A stretch of 64,000 nucleotides of DNA from G963667675 sp965249215 (GTDB taxonomy: Bacteria; Chloroflexota; Dehalococcoidia; Lucifugimonadales; UBA3495), in NCBI GenBank assembly GCA_965249215.1, contig CBDFLN010000002.1, positions 1,426,001-1,490,000 on the forward strand, in the 5' to 3' direction. Below the pieces are notes generated by a model that saw only the letters and a program-made list of their open reading frames with translations, did not search any database and was not told where the DNA came from. Position 1 is the first letter of the stretch; the number at the start of each line of letters is the position of its first letter. The position numbers and the translations under genes are program-made. This document shows positions 24,207 through 33,505 of the stretch, piece by piece.

Positions 24207-26303
24207 TCAGGACGCCGGCGTTTGCGCAACCACTGAGGCGCCGCCGTCAGCCTGAAGCACCGCCAACTCCTCCAATGGAATGTGGCAGTTAATCAAGTGA
24301 CCACCGTCGGGGGAAGTCTGCGTCGGCGGAGGCGTATCGTCACAGACAGGCCCCACCTTTCTGGGACAGCGCCCAGCGAAGAAACAGCCTGTGAACTCGG
24401 CCCGCATGGTGGGGACCGCCCCCGACAGACGTATCACCGTGGGTTTGGCATCTGGATCCGGGATGGGCGCCGCCGACATCAAGGCTTCCGTGTAAGGGTG
24501 GGACGGCAAGCTCAGCACTTTGTTGGCTGGGCCCGCCTCGGCGACATGCCCTGCATATAGCACCAAAATGTCGTCAGAGAGGTAGCGCACCACACCCAGG
24601 TCGTGGGTGATGAACACGTAGGAAGTGTTAGTGTCCTGCTGGTGGGAACGGAGGAGGTTCAGCACCTGGGCCTGCACGGACACATCCAGCGCGGACACGG
24701 CTTCGTCGGCAACGACGAGGTCCGGAGAGGCGGCAAAGGCGCCGGCAATGGCTACCCGTTGCTGCTCCCCGCCGCTGAGTTCCCCCGGATGCCGGTTCAG
24801 ATACGCCGGGTCGAGCCCCACGGCCTGCAGCAATTCCCCGGCGCGCTTCTCGCTGTCGCGCTTGCTCAGGCGGGAGAACTTGCGGAGAGACCGGACGATG
24901 GCGTGACGTATGGCCAGCTTCGGATTGAGGGAGGCCTGGGGATTCTGAAACACCATACGCATGGCCGCCCGTTGTTCCCGAGTCCTTTTTTCGACTGCGG
25001 GGGCAAGTTCCTGGTCTTGCAGTTGCAGGCCGCCCTGGTCCCGGGGCACCAGCCCCACTATAGCCCGGGCGACGGTGGTTTTGCCTGATCCGCTCTCGCC
25101 CACTATGCCCAAGGTCCGGCCCAGCCCCACCCGGAAATCCACGCCCGCGACCGCGCGTACTGGCGGCCTGACTCGCGGGCCGAAGAAGAAGTATTTGCGC
25201 CCCCAATTGCCGTAGAAGCGGCGCATACCGGTTGCTGTCAGCACCGGTTCTTGCGGGACGCGCTCGGTTTCGACGTTCGTATCCAACTCACCCCAAATTC
25301 CGGGAGTAACGTCACCGTGGTACAGGCAACGGGACAAATGGCCGGCCCCGGCGTCCTGTAACGGCGGCGCCTGGCTGCCACAGGCATCCTGGGCGATAGG
25401 ACACCTGGAAACGAAGAGACATGCATCAGGCGCAGGGTCGTTGGCTGAATAGACCGTACCAGGAATGCGACTGAGCTGAACAACCCCTCCGGACTCTGCC
25501 GGAGGTTTGGGAACGCAGTTGAGCAGGCCGGTGGTGTAGGGGTGCTTGGAATTCTTGAACAAGTCGCGCACCGGCGCCTCTTCCACTGTTTCGCCGCCGT
25601 ACATTACAACGACTCGGTCGGCCACTGTTGCGATGACTCCCAAGTTGTGGCTCACGTACAGAATTCCGGCGTTGATCCGGTGCTTGAGGTCTACCACCAA
25701 CTCCAGGATGGTCGCCTCGGTGGTGACGTCAAGGCCGGTGGTTGGCTCGTCCATGATGAGCAGGTCCGGGTCGCAGGCCAGGGCCATGGCGATGACCACC
25801 CGTTGCTGCATCCCGCCGCTGAGCTCGTGGGGATAGCGCCGGCCTACCGTCTCAGGATCCGACAGTCTCACACTCTCGAACAGTTCCACCATTCGCTGTC
25901 GGATCTGCTGGGAGTCCAAGTCCAGGTGCTCGCGCAACACCTCTTCAAGCTGCGGCCCCACCTTCATGGTGGGGTTCAACGCCGTTGCGGGGTCCTGGTA
26001 GACCATGGCGATGCGGTTGCCCCGCAAATGGCGGAGCTCGTCGGGGCCCATTTGGGCAACGTCCTGGCCTTCGAAGAGGATCTGTCCGTCCACTTGAGTG
26101 ACACCCGGCAGGTAGCCCATGACGGCGAAGGCTGTGGTGGACTTACCGCATCCCGACTCGCCGACGACACCCATCACCTCGCCGCGGCGCACCTCAAGCG
26201 ACGCGTCCCGCACGGCCCGTACAGTGCCCCTGGGAGTGAAGAAAGTTACGCCCAGGTGCTCAACTTGGAGCAGCGGGGTCGCATTGGTTGATTGGCTGCT
26301 CAC
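24207..26303 (-). CDS. fused DppD-DppF oligopeptide ABC transporter ATPase
   Basis: A 698-residue protein with two complete ATPase domains of the Dpp/Opp importer type. First: Walker A GESGCGKST (residues 48-56), signature LSGGMQQR, Walker B LLIMDEPTTGLD. Second: GESGSGKTT (near 401), LSGGEQQR, VVADEAVSALD. Each ends with the oligopeptide-type C-terminal cysteine cluster: CLFVSRCPIAQDACG ... C and CFFAGRCPRKVGPVCDD ... C, the 4Fe-4S-like motif of this subfamily. The start is GTG at 26303, overlapping the dppC stop (GTGA) with AAGGAGA before it. A single polypeptide replaces the usual two subunits. It completes the dppB-dppC operon and energises uptake from the three nearby binding proteins. 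Confidence 0.93.
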   Translation of the reverse strand: MSSQSTNATPLLQVEHLGVTFFTPRGTVRAVRDASLEVRRGEVMGVVGESGCGKSTTAFAVMGYLPGVTQVDGQILFEGQDVAQMGPDELRHLRGNRIAMVYQDPATALNPTMKVGPQLEEVLREHLDLDSQQIRQRMVELFESVRLSDPETVGRRYPHELSGGMQQRVVIAMALACDPDLLIMDEPTTGLDVTTEATILELVVDLKHRINAGILYVSHNLGVIATVADRVVVMYGGETVEEAPVRDLFKNSKHPYTTGLLNCVPKPPAESGGVVQLSRIPGTVYSANDPAPDACLFVSRCPIAQDACGSQAPPLQDAGAGHLSRCLYHGDVTPGIWGELDTNVETERVPQEPVLTATGMRRFYGNWGRKYFFFGPRVRPPVRAVAGVDFRVGLGRTLGIVGESGSGKTTVARAIVGLVPRDQGGLQLQDQELAPAVEKRTREQRAAMRMVFQNPQASLNPKLAIRHAIVRSLRKFSRLSKRDSEKRAGELLQAVGLDPAYLNRHPGELSGGEQQRVAIAGAFAASPDLVVADEAVSALDVSVQAQVLNLLRSHQQDTNTSYVFITHDLGVVRYLSDDILVLYAGHVAEAGPANKVLSLPSHPYTEALMSAAPIPDPDAKPTVIRLSGAVPTMRAEFTGCFFAGRCPRKVGPVCDDTPPPTQTSPDGGHLINCHIPLEELAVLQADGGASVVAQTPAS

Positions 26304-27493
26304 CTGGGTATCTCCTTGGGCAGGCCGCTGGCCTGCCTGATGCCGTCTGACAGAAGGTTGACACCCACCACAAGCGAGGAAATCGCTCCCGCCGGCGCCA
26401 GCACCATCCACGGGTAGTCGGCGAGGTACCCACGACTCTCACTGATCATCAGACCCCAATCCGGGGACGGCGGTTGAACGCCCAAGCCCAAGAACCCCAA
26501 TGAGGAGACGATGAGTATGGAGTAGCTCAGCCGGACCGAGAGTTCGACGGCAAGAACCGTCATAGCGTTGGGCAGGATCTCCCGGAAGATGATATAGGGC
26601 GCCGATTCTCCCCTTAGCCGGGCGCTCATCACGAATTCCTGGTTCTTCGCCTTGAGGGTAATGCTGCGCATCACCCTGGATATGCCAGGCAAGAAGACGA
26701 TACCCACGGTGACCACTATCAGCACGGCCTCCCAGTGAGAATCGAGCCACCCCCAAGGAGCATCCCTGGCGCCCAGGGTCACCAAAATTAGCAGGGTCAA
26801 CAGCAGCCCGGGGAAGGCCATCATTGCGTCGACGACGCGCATCAGAACCTCGTCGACCTTGCCGCCCTTGTAGCCGCTGCCCATCCCTACCACGGTTCCC
26901 AGGAAAATACCCAACAAAGCTCCGCACAAGGCTATTAATATCAGGGAGCGCGCTCCGGACAAGATCCTACTGAAAACGTCGCGCCCAAAATTATCGGTGC
27001 CGAACCAGTACCGCTCACTCCCGGCGATAGTCGTCACCTCGTAGGGCTCAGCCCCCGGTTGGGTTACGGTCCAACTGGCGCCTTTCTGCACCGTAGAAAC
27101 CGCGGCATCATCAGTGAATGCACTGAGCCCAGACGACGCCTGTGCAAGCCCGCTCCGGAGTTGTTCGGAAACCACGCCATTGTCCAAAGCCTGCCGTGTT
27201 TCAGAGACGGCCGGTATCACAAACCTGCCCACTGCCAGAAATTCTTGCTTGAATGACGGCGCAACCAACTGGTGATCCACCCTGATTTCCGTGGGGCTAT
27301 AAGGGGCCAGCCATGGTCCGAAAATGGCCACGAACACGTGGGCCAACACGATAGGAAGACCTATGCGTCCCGAGGTGGTGCCCAGGGCAAGCCTGAGGAA
27401 GTTCCGGAGGCCGCTACCCAACGCCGACAGCGATGCTCCGGCGGACCTAATCACCCCGGTATAAATCTCACCGGTGAATGCGGGGCTGGCCAT
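26300..27493 (-). CDS. oligopeptide ABC transporter permease, DppC-like, with insertion
   Basis: A 397-residue inner-membrane permease, ~100 residues longer than usual. First membrane helix around residues 44-62 (IVLAHVFVAIFGPWLAPYSP). Instead of the short periplasmic loop there is an extra soluble segment (~70-165, with QALDNGVVSEQLRSGLAQAS and a stretch before YWFGTDNFGRDVFSR). Then five typical helices with the EAA loop (RLRGESAPYIIFREILPNA). The start overlaps the dppB stop by one base (TGATG). The function is solute translocation with dppB; the inserted domain is unexplained and could shape docking of binding proteins. Confidence 0.9.
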   Translation of the reverse strand: MASPAFTGEIYTGVIRSAGASLSALGSGLRNFLRLALGTTSGRIGLPIVLAHVFVAIFGPWLAPYSPTEIRVDHQLVAPSFKQEFLAVGRFVIPAVSETRQALDNGVVSEQLRSGLAQASSGLSAFTDDAAVSTVQKGASWTVTQPGAEPYEVTTIAGSERYWFGTDNFGRDVFSRILSGARSLILIALCGALLGIFLGTVVGMGSGYKGGKVDEVLMRVVDAMMAFPGLLLTLLILVTLGARDAPWGWLDSHWEAVLIVVTVGIVFLPGISRVMRSITLKAKNQEFVMSARLRGESAPYIIFREILPNAMTVLAVELSVRLSYSILIVSSLGFLGLGVQPPSPDWGLMISESRGYLADYPWMVLAPAGAISSLVVGVNLLSDGIRQASGLPKEIPR

Positions 27494-28464
27494 CAGGCGT
27501 ACCTAATCCGCGGGTCCAAGTAGGCGTACAACAGGTCCGCCAACAGGTTGCCTATGGTATAGGCCCCGGCAATAATCAGCACCAGGCCTTGCAGCAAGTG
27601 TTGGTCATCGCTACGGATAGAGGCCAACAGCAACGACCCCAGGCCTGGGTAAGCAAACACGGTCTCAACGATGATGAGGCCGGCCAGCAGCCACCCGGAC
27701 ATCTGGGCCACGACGCTGATGGTGGGCAGCAAGGCGTTGGGAACAGCGTGGCGAAACACAACCCTGCGCATGGGAATGCCCTTCAAGACTGCGGTGCGCA
27801 CATAGGCGCTCTGCATCACTTCGATGACGTTGGCCCGAGTCATCCGCATGATATAGGCGAATACCACCGCAGTGAGGGTGAGGATGGGCATTACCAGAAT
27901 CTTGGGGTCTGTCAACGGGCTCTCACCTTGGCCAATGGTGCTGAGGGTCGGCAACAGGTCTAACCACGAAGAGAGGATCAAAATAAGCAATACCCCGGTG
28001 ACAAACTCCGGCAGGGATATTCCGACCATTGCACCGGCACTGACGATACGGTCACCAATGGAGTCGGGGCGCACCCCAGCCCATATCCCGACAAGCACGG
28101 CCGTTGGGATCGCCGCCAGGAAGGCGATGACGGCAAGGGTTACGGAGTACCAAAAGCGGTGCCCGATAACGTCCGTAACCGGCCGGAGCTGGTTGAAAGA
28201 GTATCCGAAATCGCCAAGAATGACCCCGCCGCTGCCGTCGCCCGGGTCTACACCGGCGATCCAGTCCAAGTACCGAACGGGGGCGGAGCGGTCTAAGTCC
28301 CATCCTGCCATACAGGCTGCGTAATTCTCCGGCGTCCGGAACCGCCCCAGCTTTTTCGTGCACGCATCACCGGGCAGTATCTCGCCAGCAATAAAGATTG
28401 CGACAGAGACCAACAACAGGGTGAGCACGATCAAGCTCAGGCGTACCGCCAGGAAGCGCGCCAT
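27493..28464 (-). CDS. oligopeptide ABC transporter permease, DppB-like
   Basis: A 323-residue inner-membrane permease with six predicted helices; the first runs from ~8 to 30. LGDFGYSFNQLRPVTDVI and the EAA loop (YVRTAVLKGIPMRRVVFRHAVPNALLPTIS) are typical. A periplasmic stretch holds a cysteine pair (GDACTKKLGRFRTPENYAACMAG). First gene of the dppB-dppC-dppDF operon on the minus strand; a possible promoter lies at 28707-28735. Confidence 0.92.
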   Translation of the reverse strand: MARFLAVRLSLIVLTLLLVSVAIFIAGEILPGDACTKKLGRFRTPENYAACMAGWDLDRSAPVRYLDWIAGVDPGDGSGGVILGDFGYSFNQLRPVTDVIGHRFWYSVTLAVIAFLAAIPTAVLVGIWAGVRPDSIGDRIVSAGAMVGISLPEFVTGVLLILILSSWLDLLPTLSTIGQGESPLTDPKILVMPILTLTAVVFAYIMRMTRANVIEVMQSAYVRTAVLKGIPMRRVVFRHAVPNALLPTISVVAQMSGWLLAGLIIVETVFAYPGLGSLLLASIRSDDQHLLQGLVLIIAGAYTIGNLLADLLYAYLDPRIRYA

Positions 28465-28866
28465 AGGTTTACCGGCCTCTCACGTCAGCAACGTTGGGGC
28501 ATAATTGGCGACGATACGACCATCTAACCTCTTGCCCAACGGTCCTAGCACGGAAGGCCAGCCGAATGGGAGGTTGGCCGTTCGCCGGTCGGCCTTGAAA
28601 CGGCCCGTTTATTGTTCGCTGACAAACCCATCATTTTGACATCATATTGAGATATACGAGGACGAGAAAATGGTGGATTGCCACTGGGGCACCGGAAATT
28701 CAAACCAGACTATCAGGCGATTCGCACTCTGTCAATCTACCGGCCCGTCGATTCTTACTGTTCCCGACGGGGCAGTTCCGGACAAAGCGGCTAACACATC
28801 ACAATTGTGCCGGCAGCGGCGCGCCGTTTGCCAGTTGCTTGACCCTGAACAGGCCCGGCGGGAGGC
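28465..28866. other. intergenic region with the dpp leader
   Basis: No supportable gene. Contains a GGCCGTTCGCCGGTCGGCC-type imperfect palindrome around 28575-28595 and the candidate dpp promoter further upstream. The region separates the permease operon from the CoA-transferase gene. Confidence 0.5.
28707..28735 (-). promoter_or_regulatory. candidate promoter of the dpp operon
   Basis: Minus strand: -35 TTGACA (28730-28735), 17-base spacer, -10 TAGTCT (28707-28712). The spacer end CTGA and the first bases after the -35 match the promoter of the first binding protein (37387-37415), which supports a real and shared signal. It implies a 5' leader of about 240 bases. Confidence 0.45.
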
Positions 28867-31251
28867 CTAGCCGGCCTTGATGCCCTCGACCACAACGACC
28901 TCGGAGTCGACCAGCCGTTGGTAGTCTCCTCCCATACCGAGTTCCTCCAGAATCTCCTGGGCGTGTTTGCCCGGCTTGGGGGCGGGATACCCTATGCGCA
29001 CGGGGGTCCTGGACAGGCGGAAAGCCGGTCCGCAGTTGGTCACCACGCCGACCTCTTCGTGCTCGCGGGTAAGACTGAGTCCATGGGCTTTGGCCCACGG
29101 GTCGGCCATCACTTCGGCAAAGTCGTCCACCACGCGGTGGGCGCCGATGCCGGCGGCGTTGAGCTGGCTGACCCAGGCCTGGACAGGTTTCGACGTAAAG
29201 CGTTCCTCGAAGGACGCGGCCAGGGCCGGACCCCGCAGGGCATCGACGCCACCAAGGCCATCGACAGCAGCGATGCGCGGCAGGTCCGACTCCCTGGCGC
29301 CCAGGAAGAGCCAACCGTCCTGGGCCTGATAGATGCGGTGAAGGGGGCCGTCGCCCAGGGCATCTTGACCTCGAGCTTCATCCCAGGCCTTGTCCTCGTA
29401 GGACTGCATGAAGGGGGCTTGGAGAGTCATGGCCGAATAGCACAGTGAAGCGTCGACGAGCTGCCCCTTTCCAGTGCGCTGCCGGTGCAGCAGGGCCAAG
29501 GCAACGGCATAGGCGCCCATGTAGCCTGTGGCGTAGTCGCTCGTGGGACTGGGCTGGGACACCGGGGGACCGTCGCCACCAAAACGCACGCTCATGCCTG
29601 TGACGGCCTGGGCGCTGGGGTCGTGGGCCGGGCGATCGGCCCAGGGCCCAAGGTGGCCGAAGGCGTTGAGTGAGCAGTAGATGATGTCCGGCTTGCGCTG
29701 ACGCACCTCTTCGTAGCTGAGGCCCAATTGCTTCAATTTGCCCGAGCGGTAGCTCTGGAGCACAACGTCGGCGTCCTCCAATAGCTTCCACAAGACGTCC
29801 CGGCCTTCCTCGGTCTTCAGGTCCAATAGCAGGCTGCGCTTGCCCTGGTTGACGTCGGTGTGGAGAACGACGGTGCCCTCCCGGCCAGGGTTGTTGATCT
29901 TGATCACGTCGGCGCCAAACTCCGAGAGAGTGCGTCCCAGCATGGGGCCGGCCAGAACGATGCACAGGTCCAGTACCTTGACGCCGTCCAAGGCAGCCCG
30001 AATGGTTGCCTCGGGCGACGGTTGAGAGCTGACGGAACTTGCAGAACCCAGCTGGGAAAGAATCTCTTCACGGTGCTGGTCCAGCGCCGGGGCCGGTCCC
30101 TTGATCTCACCAGGGGTCCGGGCCATGCGGACGTTGAGGCCCGGTTGCAGCATCTTGCCGTAGGTTGGGTCGTCTACTTCTACCACCATCTGCGACGCAC
30201 GGGCTTGAGGATGGTCAAGCCATTCCTGGCTGCTGCGGCATACCACGCCTTCGCTCCCCGCTGCGGCCACGAGGTCTTCCCACTCCTGCGCGGTGCGGGT
30301 CTTGAACAACTCCTCAGCCCGCAGAAAGGCCTCGTTGGCAATTTCTAGATCGTCGGCGATTTTGCTGAAGTCGGTTATCCCTTCGGCGTCCCAGGAAGTA
30401 ATTCCCGCAGCCTGCAAGAACTGGCGCCAGTTGCCGTTGCCGGCGCCGTTGAAATAGAACCAGCGGCCGTCCTTGCATTGGAAGAACCCGCCCCAGGGGC
30501 CGTAGTGCTGGGGTTCGCCATATTTGCCGGGGCTGTAGGGGTAGGTTACGCCCTTGGAGGGGTCGTGCTTGCTAATTCCCCGGAAGGCGTTGGAGGCAAA
30601 CATGGCGTCGAACAGGGGGATTTCGACGTGCTGGCCCACGCCGTCCCGCTCCCGGACGTTGAGGGCCATGGAGATACCGACGGCGGCCTGGAGGGCGCCG
30701 AAGGCGGAGGCGGTAGGGATACTGGTATAGACCGGCCGGCGGTCCCCGTTGCTGCTCTTGGAGCCCTCCTGGGGTTGGAACTTAACGGAGCCGTCCATGT
30801 CCATGACGGGCTTGAGGCCGACAGCCGACAGCAGGAAGTTACCGGAAGCGGCGACCACCACGCCTTCCCATGCGGGCACGGCGGCGCGGGGGTCGTCGGA
30901 TGCGAATCCGGGCAGGGAACAGTACACCAGGCGGGGATGTGCCCTGGTCATTTCCTCCGGGCCCAGGCCCAGACGGTCCATGACGCCAGGCCGGAAGTTT
31001 TCCACCACAACGTCGGCGGATTGGACCAGCGAGCGGGCGGCGGCGAGGTCGCCTGGCTGCTTCAGGTCCAGGAGGATGCTGCGCTTGCCCCGGTTCCAGG
31101 TGGCGTTTCCGGGGGTCTTCCATAGAGGGCCGCCGGGGGGGTCGACCTTGATGACGTCGGCTCCCTGGTCAGCCAACAGCATTCCAGTCAAGGGGCCGGC
31201 TATGTATTGTCCGAAGTCGATGACGCGGGTGCCTTCCAGAGCGCCTGGCAT
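28867..31251 (-). CDS. double-domain family III CoA-transferase
   Basis: A 794-residue fusion of two CaiB/BaiF-type CoA-transferase domains (about 1-400 and 417-794). Each begins with the fold's signature (GTRVIDFGQYIAGPLTGMLLADQGADVIKVD; GVKVLDLCIVLAGPMLGRTLSEFGADVIKIN, both cited in part). The second domain keeps the catalytic aspartate at the expected place, D572 in TSDYATGYMG. In the first domain the same region reads YTSIPTASAFG with no Asp, so it is probably non-catalytic. The enzyme should move CoA between acids. It lies between the binding proteins and the permease operon on the same strand. Substrate unknown. Confidence 0.92.
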   Translation of the reverse strand: MPGALEGTRVIDFGQYIAGPLTGMLLADQGADVIKVDPPGGPLWKTPGNATWNRGKRSILLDLKQPGDLAAARSLVQSADVVVENFRPGVMDRLGLGPEEMTRAHPRLVYCSLPGFASDDPRAAVPAWEGVVVAASGNFLLSAVGLKPVMDMDGSVKFQPQEGSKSSNGDRRPVYTSIPTASAFGALQAAVGISMALNVRERDGVGQHVEIPLFDAMFASNAFRGISKHDPSKGVTYPYSPGKYGEPQHYGPWGGFFQCKDGRWFYFNGAGNGNWRQFLQAAGITSWDAEGITDFSKIADDLEIANEAFLRAEELFKTRTAQEWEDLVAAAGSEGVVCRSSQEWLDHPQARASQMVVEVDDPTYGKMLQPGLNVRMARTPGEIKGPAPALDQHREEILSQLGSASSVSSQPSPEATIRAALDGVKVLDLCIVLAGPMLGRTLSEFGADVIKINNPGREGTVVLHTDVNQGKRSLLLDLKTEEGRDVLWKLLEDADVVLQSYRSGKLKQLGLSYEEVRQRKPDIIYCSLNAFGHLGPWADRPAHDPSAQAVTGMSVRFGGDGPPVSQPSPTSDYATGYMGAYAVALALLHRQRTGKGQLVDASLCYSAMTLQAPFMQSYEDKAWDEARGQDALGDGPLHRIYQAQDGWLFLGARESDLPRIAAVDGLGGVDALRGPALAASFEERFTSKPVQAWVSQLNAAGIGAHRVVDDFAEVMADPWAKAHGLSLTREHEEVGVVTNCGPAFRLSRTPVRIGYPAPKPGKHAQEILEELGMGGDYQRLVDSEVVVVEGIKAG

Positions 31252-31346
31252 ATCCGCCTCCTAATAGCAGACGACTAAGTTTACCCGCTGATGGAAACCT
31301 TTGAACATCCCCCAAAGAGCATGACTTCGGGAGAACGCGGGACGCA

Positions 31347-31378
31347 CGTTCGCCCTTCGATTTCCCTCAGGGCGAACG
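31347..31378. repeat. REP-like hairpin, copy D
   Basis: Perfect arms CGTTCGCCC / GGGCGAACG around a TTCGATTTCCCTCA core, the same element as at 2781 and 3831, followed by a CGCAAAGGTCTCC tail that also follows the other copies. Confidence 0.65.
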
Positions 31379-31433
31379 GCTGAGACCGGGTCACGCAAAG
31401 GTCTCCCAATGCGGGCTAGTCGATTCCCTTGGG

Positions 31434-31465
31434 ACCGTCGGCCACCTTATCGGATGGCCGACGGT
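31434..31465 (-). terminator. hairpin after the third binding protein
   Basis: 11-bp stem ACCGTCGGCCA / TGGCCGACGGT with a 10-base loop, 82 bases after the stop of the binding-protein gene on the minus strand. No T tract. Confidence 0.5.
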
Positions 31466-31546
31466 AGACAGGCGCCTCGCCCGGCCGACTAGCAACTACG
31501 CGGCGTGATACAGCAAACGGCTGATCGCGGAGTTGGCGTTTAGCCC

Positions 31547-33307
31547 CTATTGCTCCAGCCAGGCGACCCTGTAGTTCTCGTCGGGGTGGATGGGGCTAGG
31601 CGCGAAGTCGCGCACGTTGGTACGCGCTCCATGTATCTTGGGCCGGAAGGTAACGTAGAGGACCGGCACGTTTTCGATCAGGATTTCCTGGACCCTTCTG
31701 TAGGTCTCCCTTTGCTGTTCCAAGGACTCTCCCTTGGCTCGCAAGATCAGGGCGTCCAGCTCCTCGTTGCCGTAATTATGGGTGGCCCACGCAGAGTTGG
31801 GGGCATCGAGGTATCCCAGCGTAAACGTGCGGTTGGGATTGGAGCGGCCCGGCCACCACAGGACAGTAAAAGGCTCTACTCCAAACACTTCTGACCAGAA
31901 CTGCTCCGTAGGATTCCTCTGGACATTGACCCGGATGCCCGCGGGCTCAGCGCTCTCCTTGTATGCCACCGCCATCTCGATCATTCCAGGCCCGACTTCT
32001 CCGGTGTGGAGGGTAATGTCGATGCCGTCGGGATAGCCGGCCTCCGCCAGAAGGGACTTGGCCAGTTCTATATCGTATTCCGGCAGGTCGAGGTCGGATG
32101 CGAAGTACCTGTCGTCGTCGGGAGGAATCGGGTGGTCGTAGGCAAGGTTGCCCAGCCCCAACATCATCGTTTGATGGATCTGCTCCCGGTCCGCTGCAGC
32201 CTGCATGGCCTTTCGCACGAGCAAGTTGTCGAATGGTTCTTGGGTGACGTCCATCGACATCCCATTTACCGTCGGCGAGGGCACTGACAACGCAACGGTC
32301 TCATCATGGGAACTGACTCCGGCGACGCTGGAGAAGTCCAACCGCAACGCTATATCCACGTCGCCGTTCTTCAGCGCCTCAACGCGGCCTAAGTTTTCAG
32401 GGATCCCCATCAAGTGTAGTTCATCCACGTAAGGCAGCCCCTCGTCCCAATAGTCGGGGTTTCGAACCAGGGTCACCCGTTCGCCGGGCAGCACCTCGGC
32501 CACTGTGAAGGGACCCGTTCCGTATACTTCCTCGCCCGAGGCCATCTTGTCAATGTCCACGTCGGAGGGGAGGATATGGTTCTGGTATACCGGGAACTCG
32601 TTCAAGAAGAACCCGTCGGGGATGGCCAGGTCAAAACGCACGGTGTAGTCATCCACCGCTACTATCTGGTCAACCACGTTGCTCCAAGTTGGGAAAGCCG
32701 TGGTCTGAAGATCTTCGTCCAGGTGACGGCTGATGGAAAAGACCACGTCCTCGGCAGTGAAGTCCTTACCGTGGTGGAACTTCACCCCCTCCCGCAGGTG
32801 GAAAGTGTAGGACGTAAGGTCGGCGTTGACCTCACAGCCGGTAGCGAGTCCCGGCCGGTAGGAACCGTCAAGGTTGAAGAAGAGCAAGGGGTCGTAGACG
32901 TTGGCCACGGTGTTTATCGCCAACCCGGCCTCGGCAAAGCCCGGGTCCAGCGTCGACCAGTCCGAGAACATCGCCACCCTCAGGGAGCCGCCGTACTGGG
33001 GGTTAGACGCGGCTGCAGGATTTACCAGTACGCACGCGGTTAGTTCCTCCATGGCCTCAGGCTCTTCCGTCATGGCTACAGGCGCCTCTGTCATCACAGC
33101 CGTGGGCGCCTCTGTCATGGCGGCCGTAGGCGCCTCTGTCATGGCGGCCGTGGGCTCCTCTGTCATAGCAACCGTAGGCGCCTCTGTTGCGGCCGGTGGC
33201 GCGGTTGTTTCTTCAGCCGCTTCGCCGCAGGCTACCGCCAGCACCAGCAACAACGCGGCCAGCAGGGGTACGAATAGTCCAACGGTCAAACGAGGGGTTT
33301 TCGACAT
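31547..33307 (-). CDS. ABC substrate-binding lipoprotein (SBP_bac_5), copy 3
   Basis: A 586-residue extracytoplasmic solute-binding lipoprotein of the oligopeptide/dipeptide family. Signal peptide MSKTPRLTVGLFVPLLAALL, lipobox LAVAC, then a low-complexity linker of tandem AMTEAPT-type repeats (~residues 35-80), then the SBP_bac_5 domain: WSTLDPGF, YRPGLATGCEVNADLTSYTFHLREGVKFHHG, VFSISRHLD, YGTGPFTVAEVLPGERVTLVRNPDYW, LLAEAGYPDGID. The start is the second of two ATGs (33307), 7 bases after GGAGG and aligned with its paralogue. Presumably delivers ligand to the dpp permease downstream. Confidence 0.92.
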   Translation of the reverse strand: MSKTPRLTVGLFVPLLAALLLVLAVACGEAAEETTAPPAATEAPTVAMTEEPTAAMTEAPTAAMTEAPTAVMTEAPVAMTEEPEAMEELTACVLVNPAAASNPQYGGSLRVAMFSDWSTLDPGFAEAGLAINTVANVYDPLLFFNLDGSYRPGLATGCEVNADLTSYTFHLREGVKFHHGKDFTAEDVVFSISRHLDEDLQTTAFPTWSNVVDQIVAVDDYTVRFDLAIPDGFFLNEFPVYQNHILPSDVDIDKMASGEEVYGTGPFTVAEVLPGERVTLVRNPDYWDEGLPYVDELHLMGIPENLGRVEALKNGDVDIALRLDFSSVAGVSSHDETVALSVPSPTVNGMSMDVTQEPFDNLLVRKAMQAAADREQIHQTMMLGLGNLAYDHPIPPDDDRYFASDLDLPEYDIELAKSLLAEAGYPDGIDITLHTGEVGPGMIEMAVAYKESAEPAGIRVNVQRNPTEQFWSEVFGVEPFTVLWWPGRSNPNRTFTLGYLDAPNSAWATHNYGNEELDALILRAKGESLEQQRETYRRVQEILIENVPVLYVTFRPKIHGARTNVRDFAPSPIHPDENYRVAWLEQ

Positions 33308-33411
33308 CATTATGCCTCCGGGGAAGGTTGGTTTCTGGCGCCCCTTGGTCTTGGCCCAGGGCTGGCTCAAGCTGCGCATCGTCCTGGGATCGTGATCTCA
33401 TTCCTATAGCC

Positions 33412-33443
33412 ATGGCAGGTGGGTTTGGACCCCCACCTGCCAT
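33412..33443 (-). terminator. hairpin after the second binding protein
   Basis: Perfect 12-bp stem ATGGCAGGTGGG / CCCACCTGCCAT with an 8-base loop, between the stop of copy 2 and the start of copy 3. A counterpart lies at 35381-35415, preceded by the same ATTCCTATAGCC stretch, showing that the spacer was duplicated with the gene. Confidence 0.6.
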
Positions 33444-33505
33444 TGAGCATTCGACCAAGCACGTTAGGCTGAAGGCTACTTCGCAAGCGAGACTTTGGTT
33501 GGCCC

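Noticed and set aside
28647..28880. Short plus-strand frame between dppB and the CoA-transferase
   Set aside because: No ribosome site or family pattern, and it overlaps the candidate dpp promoter on the other strand.
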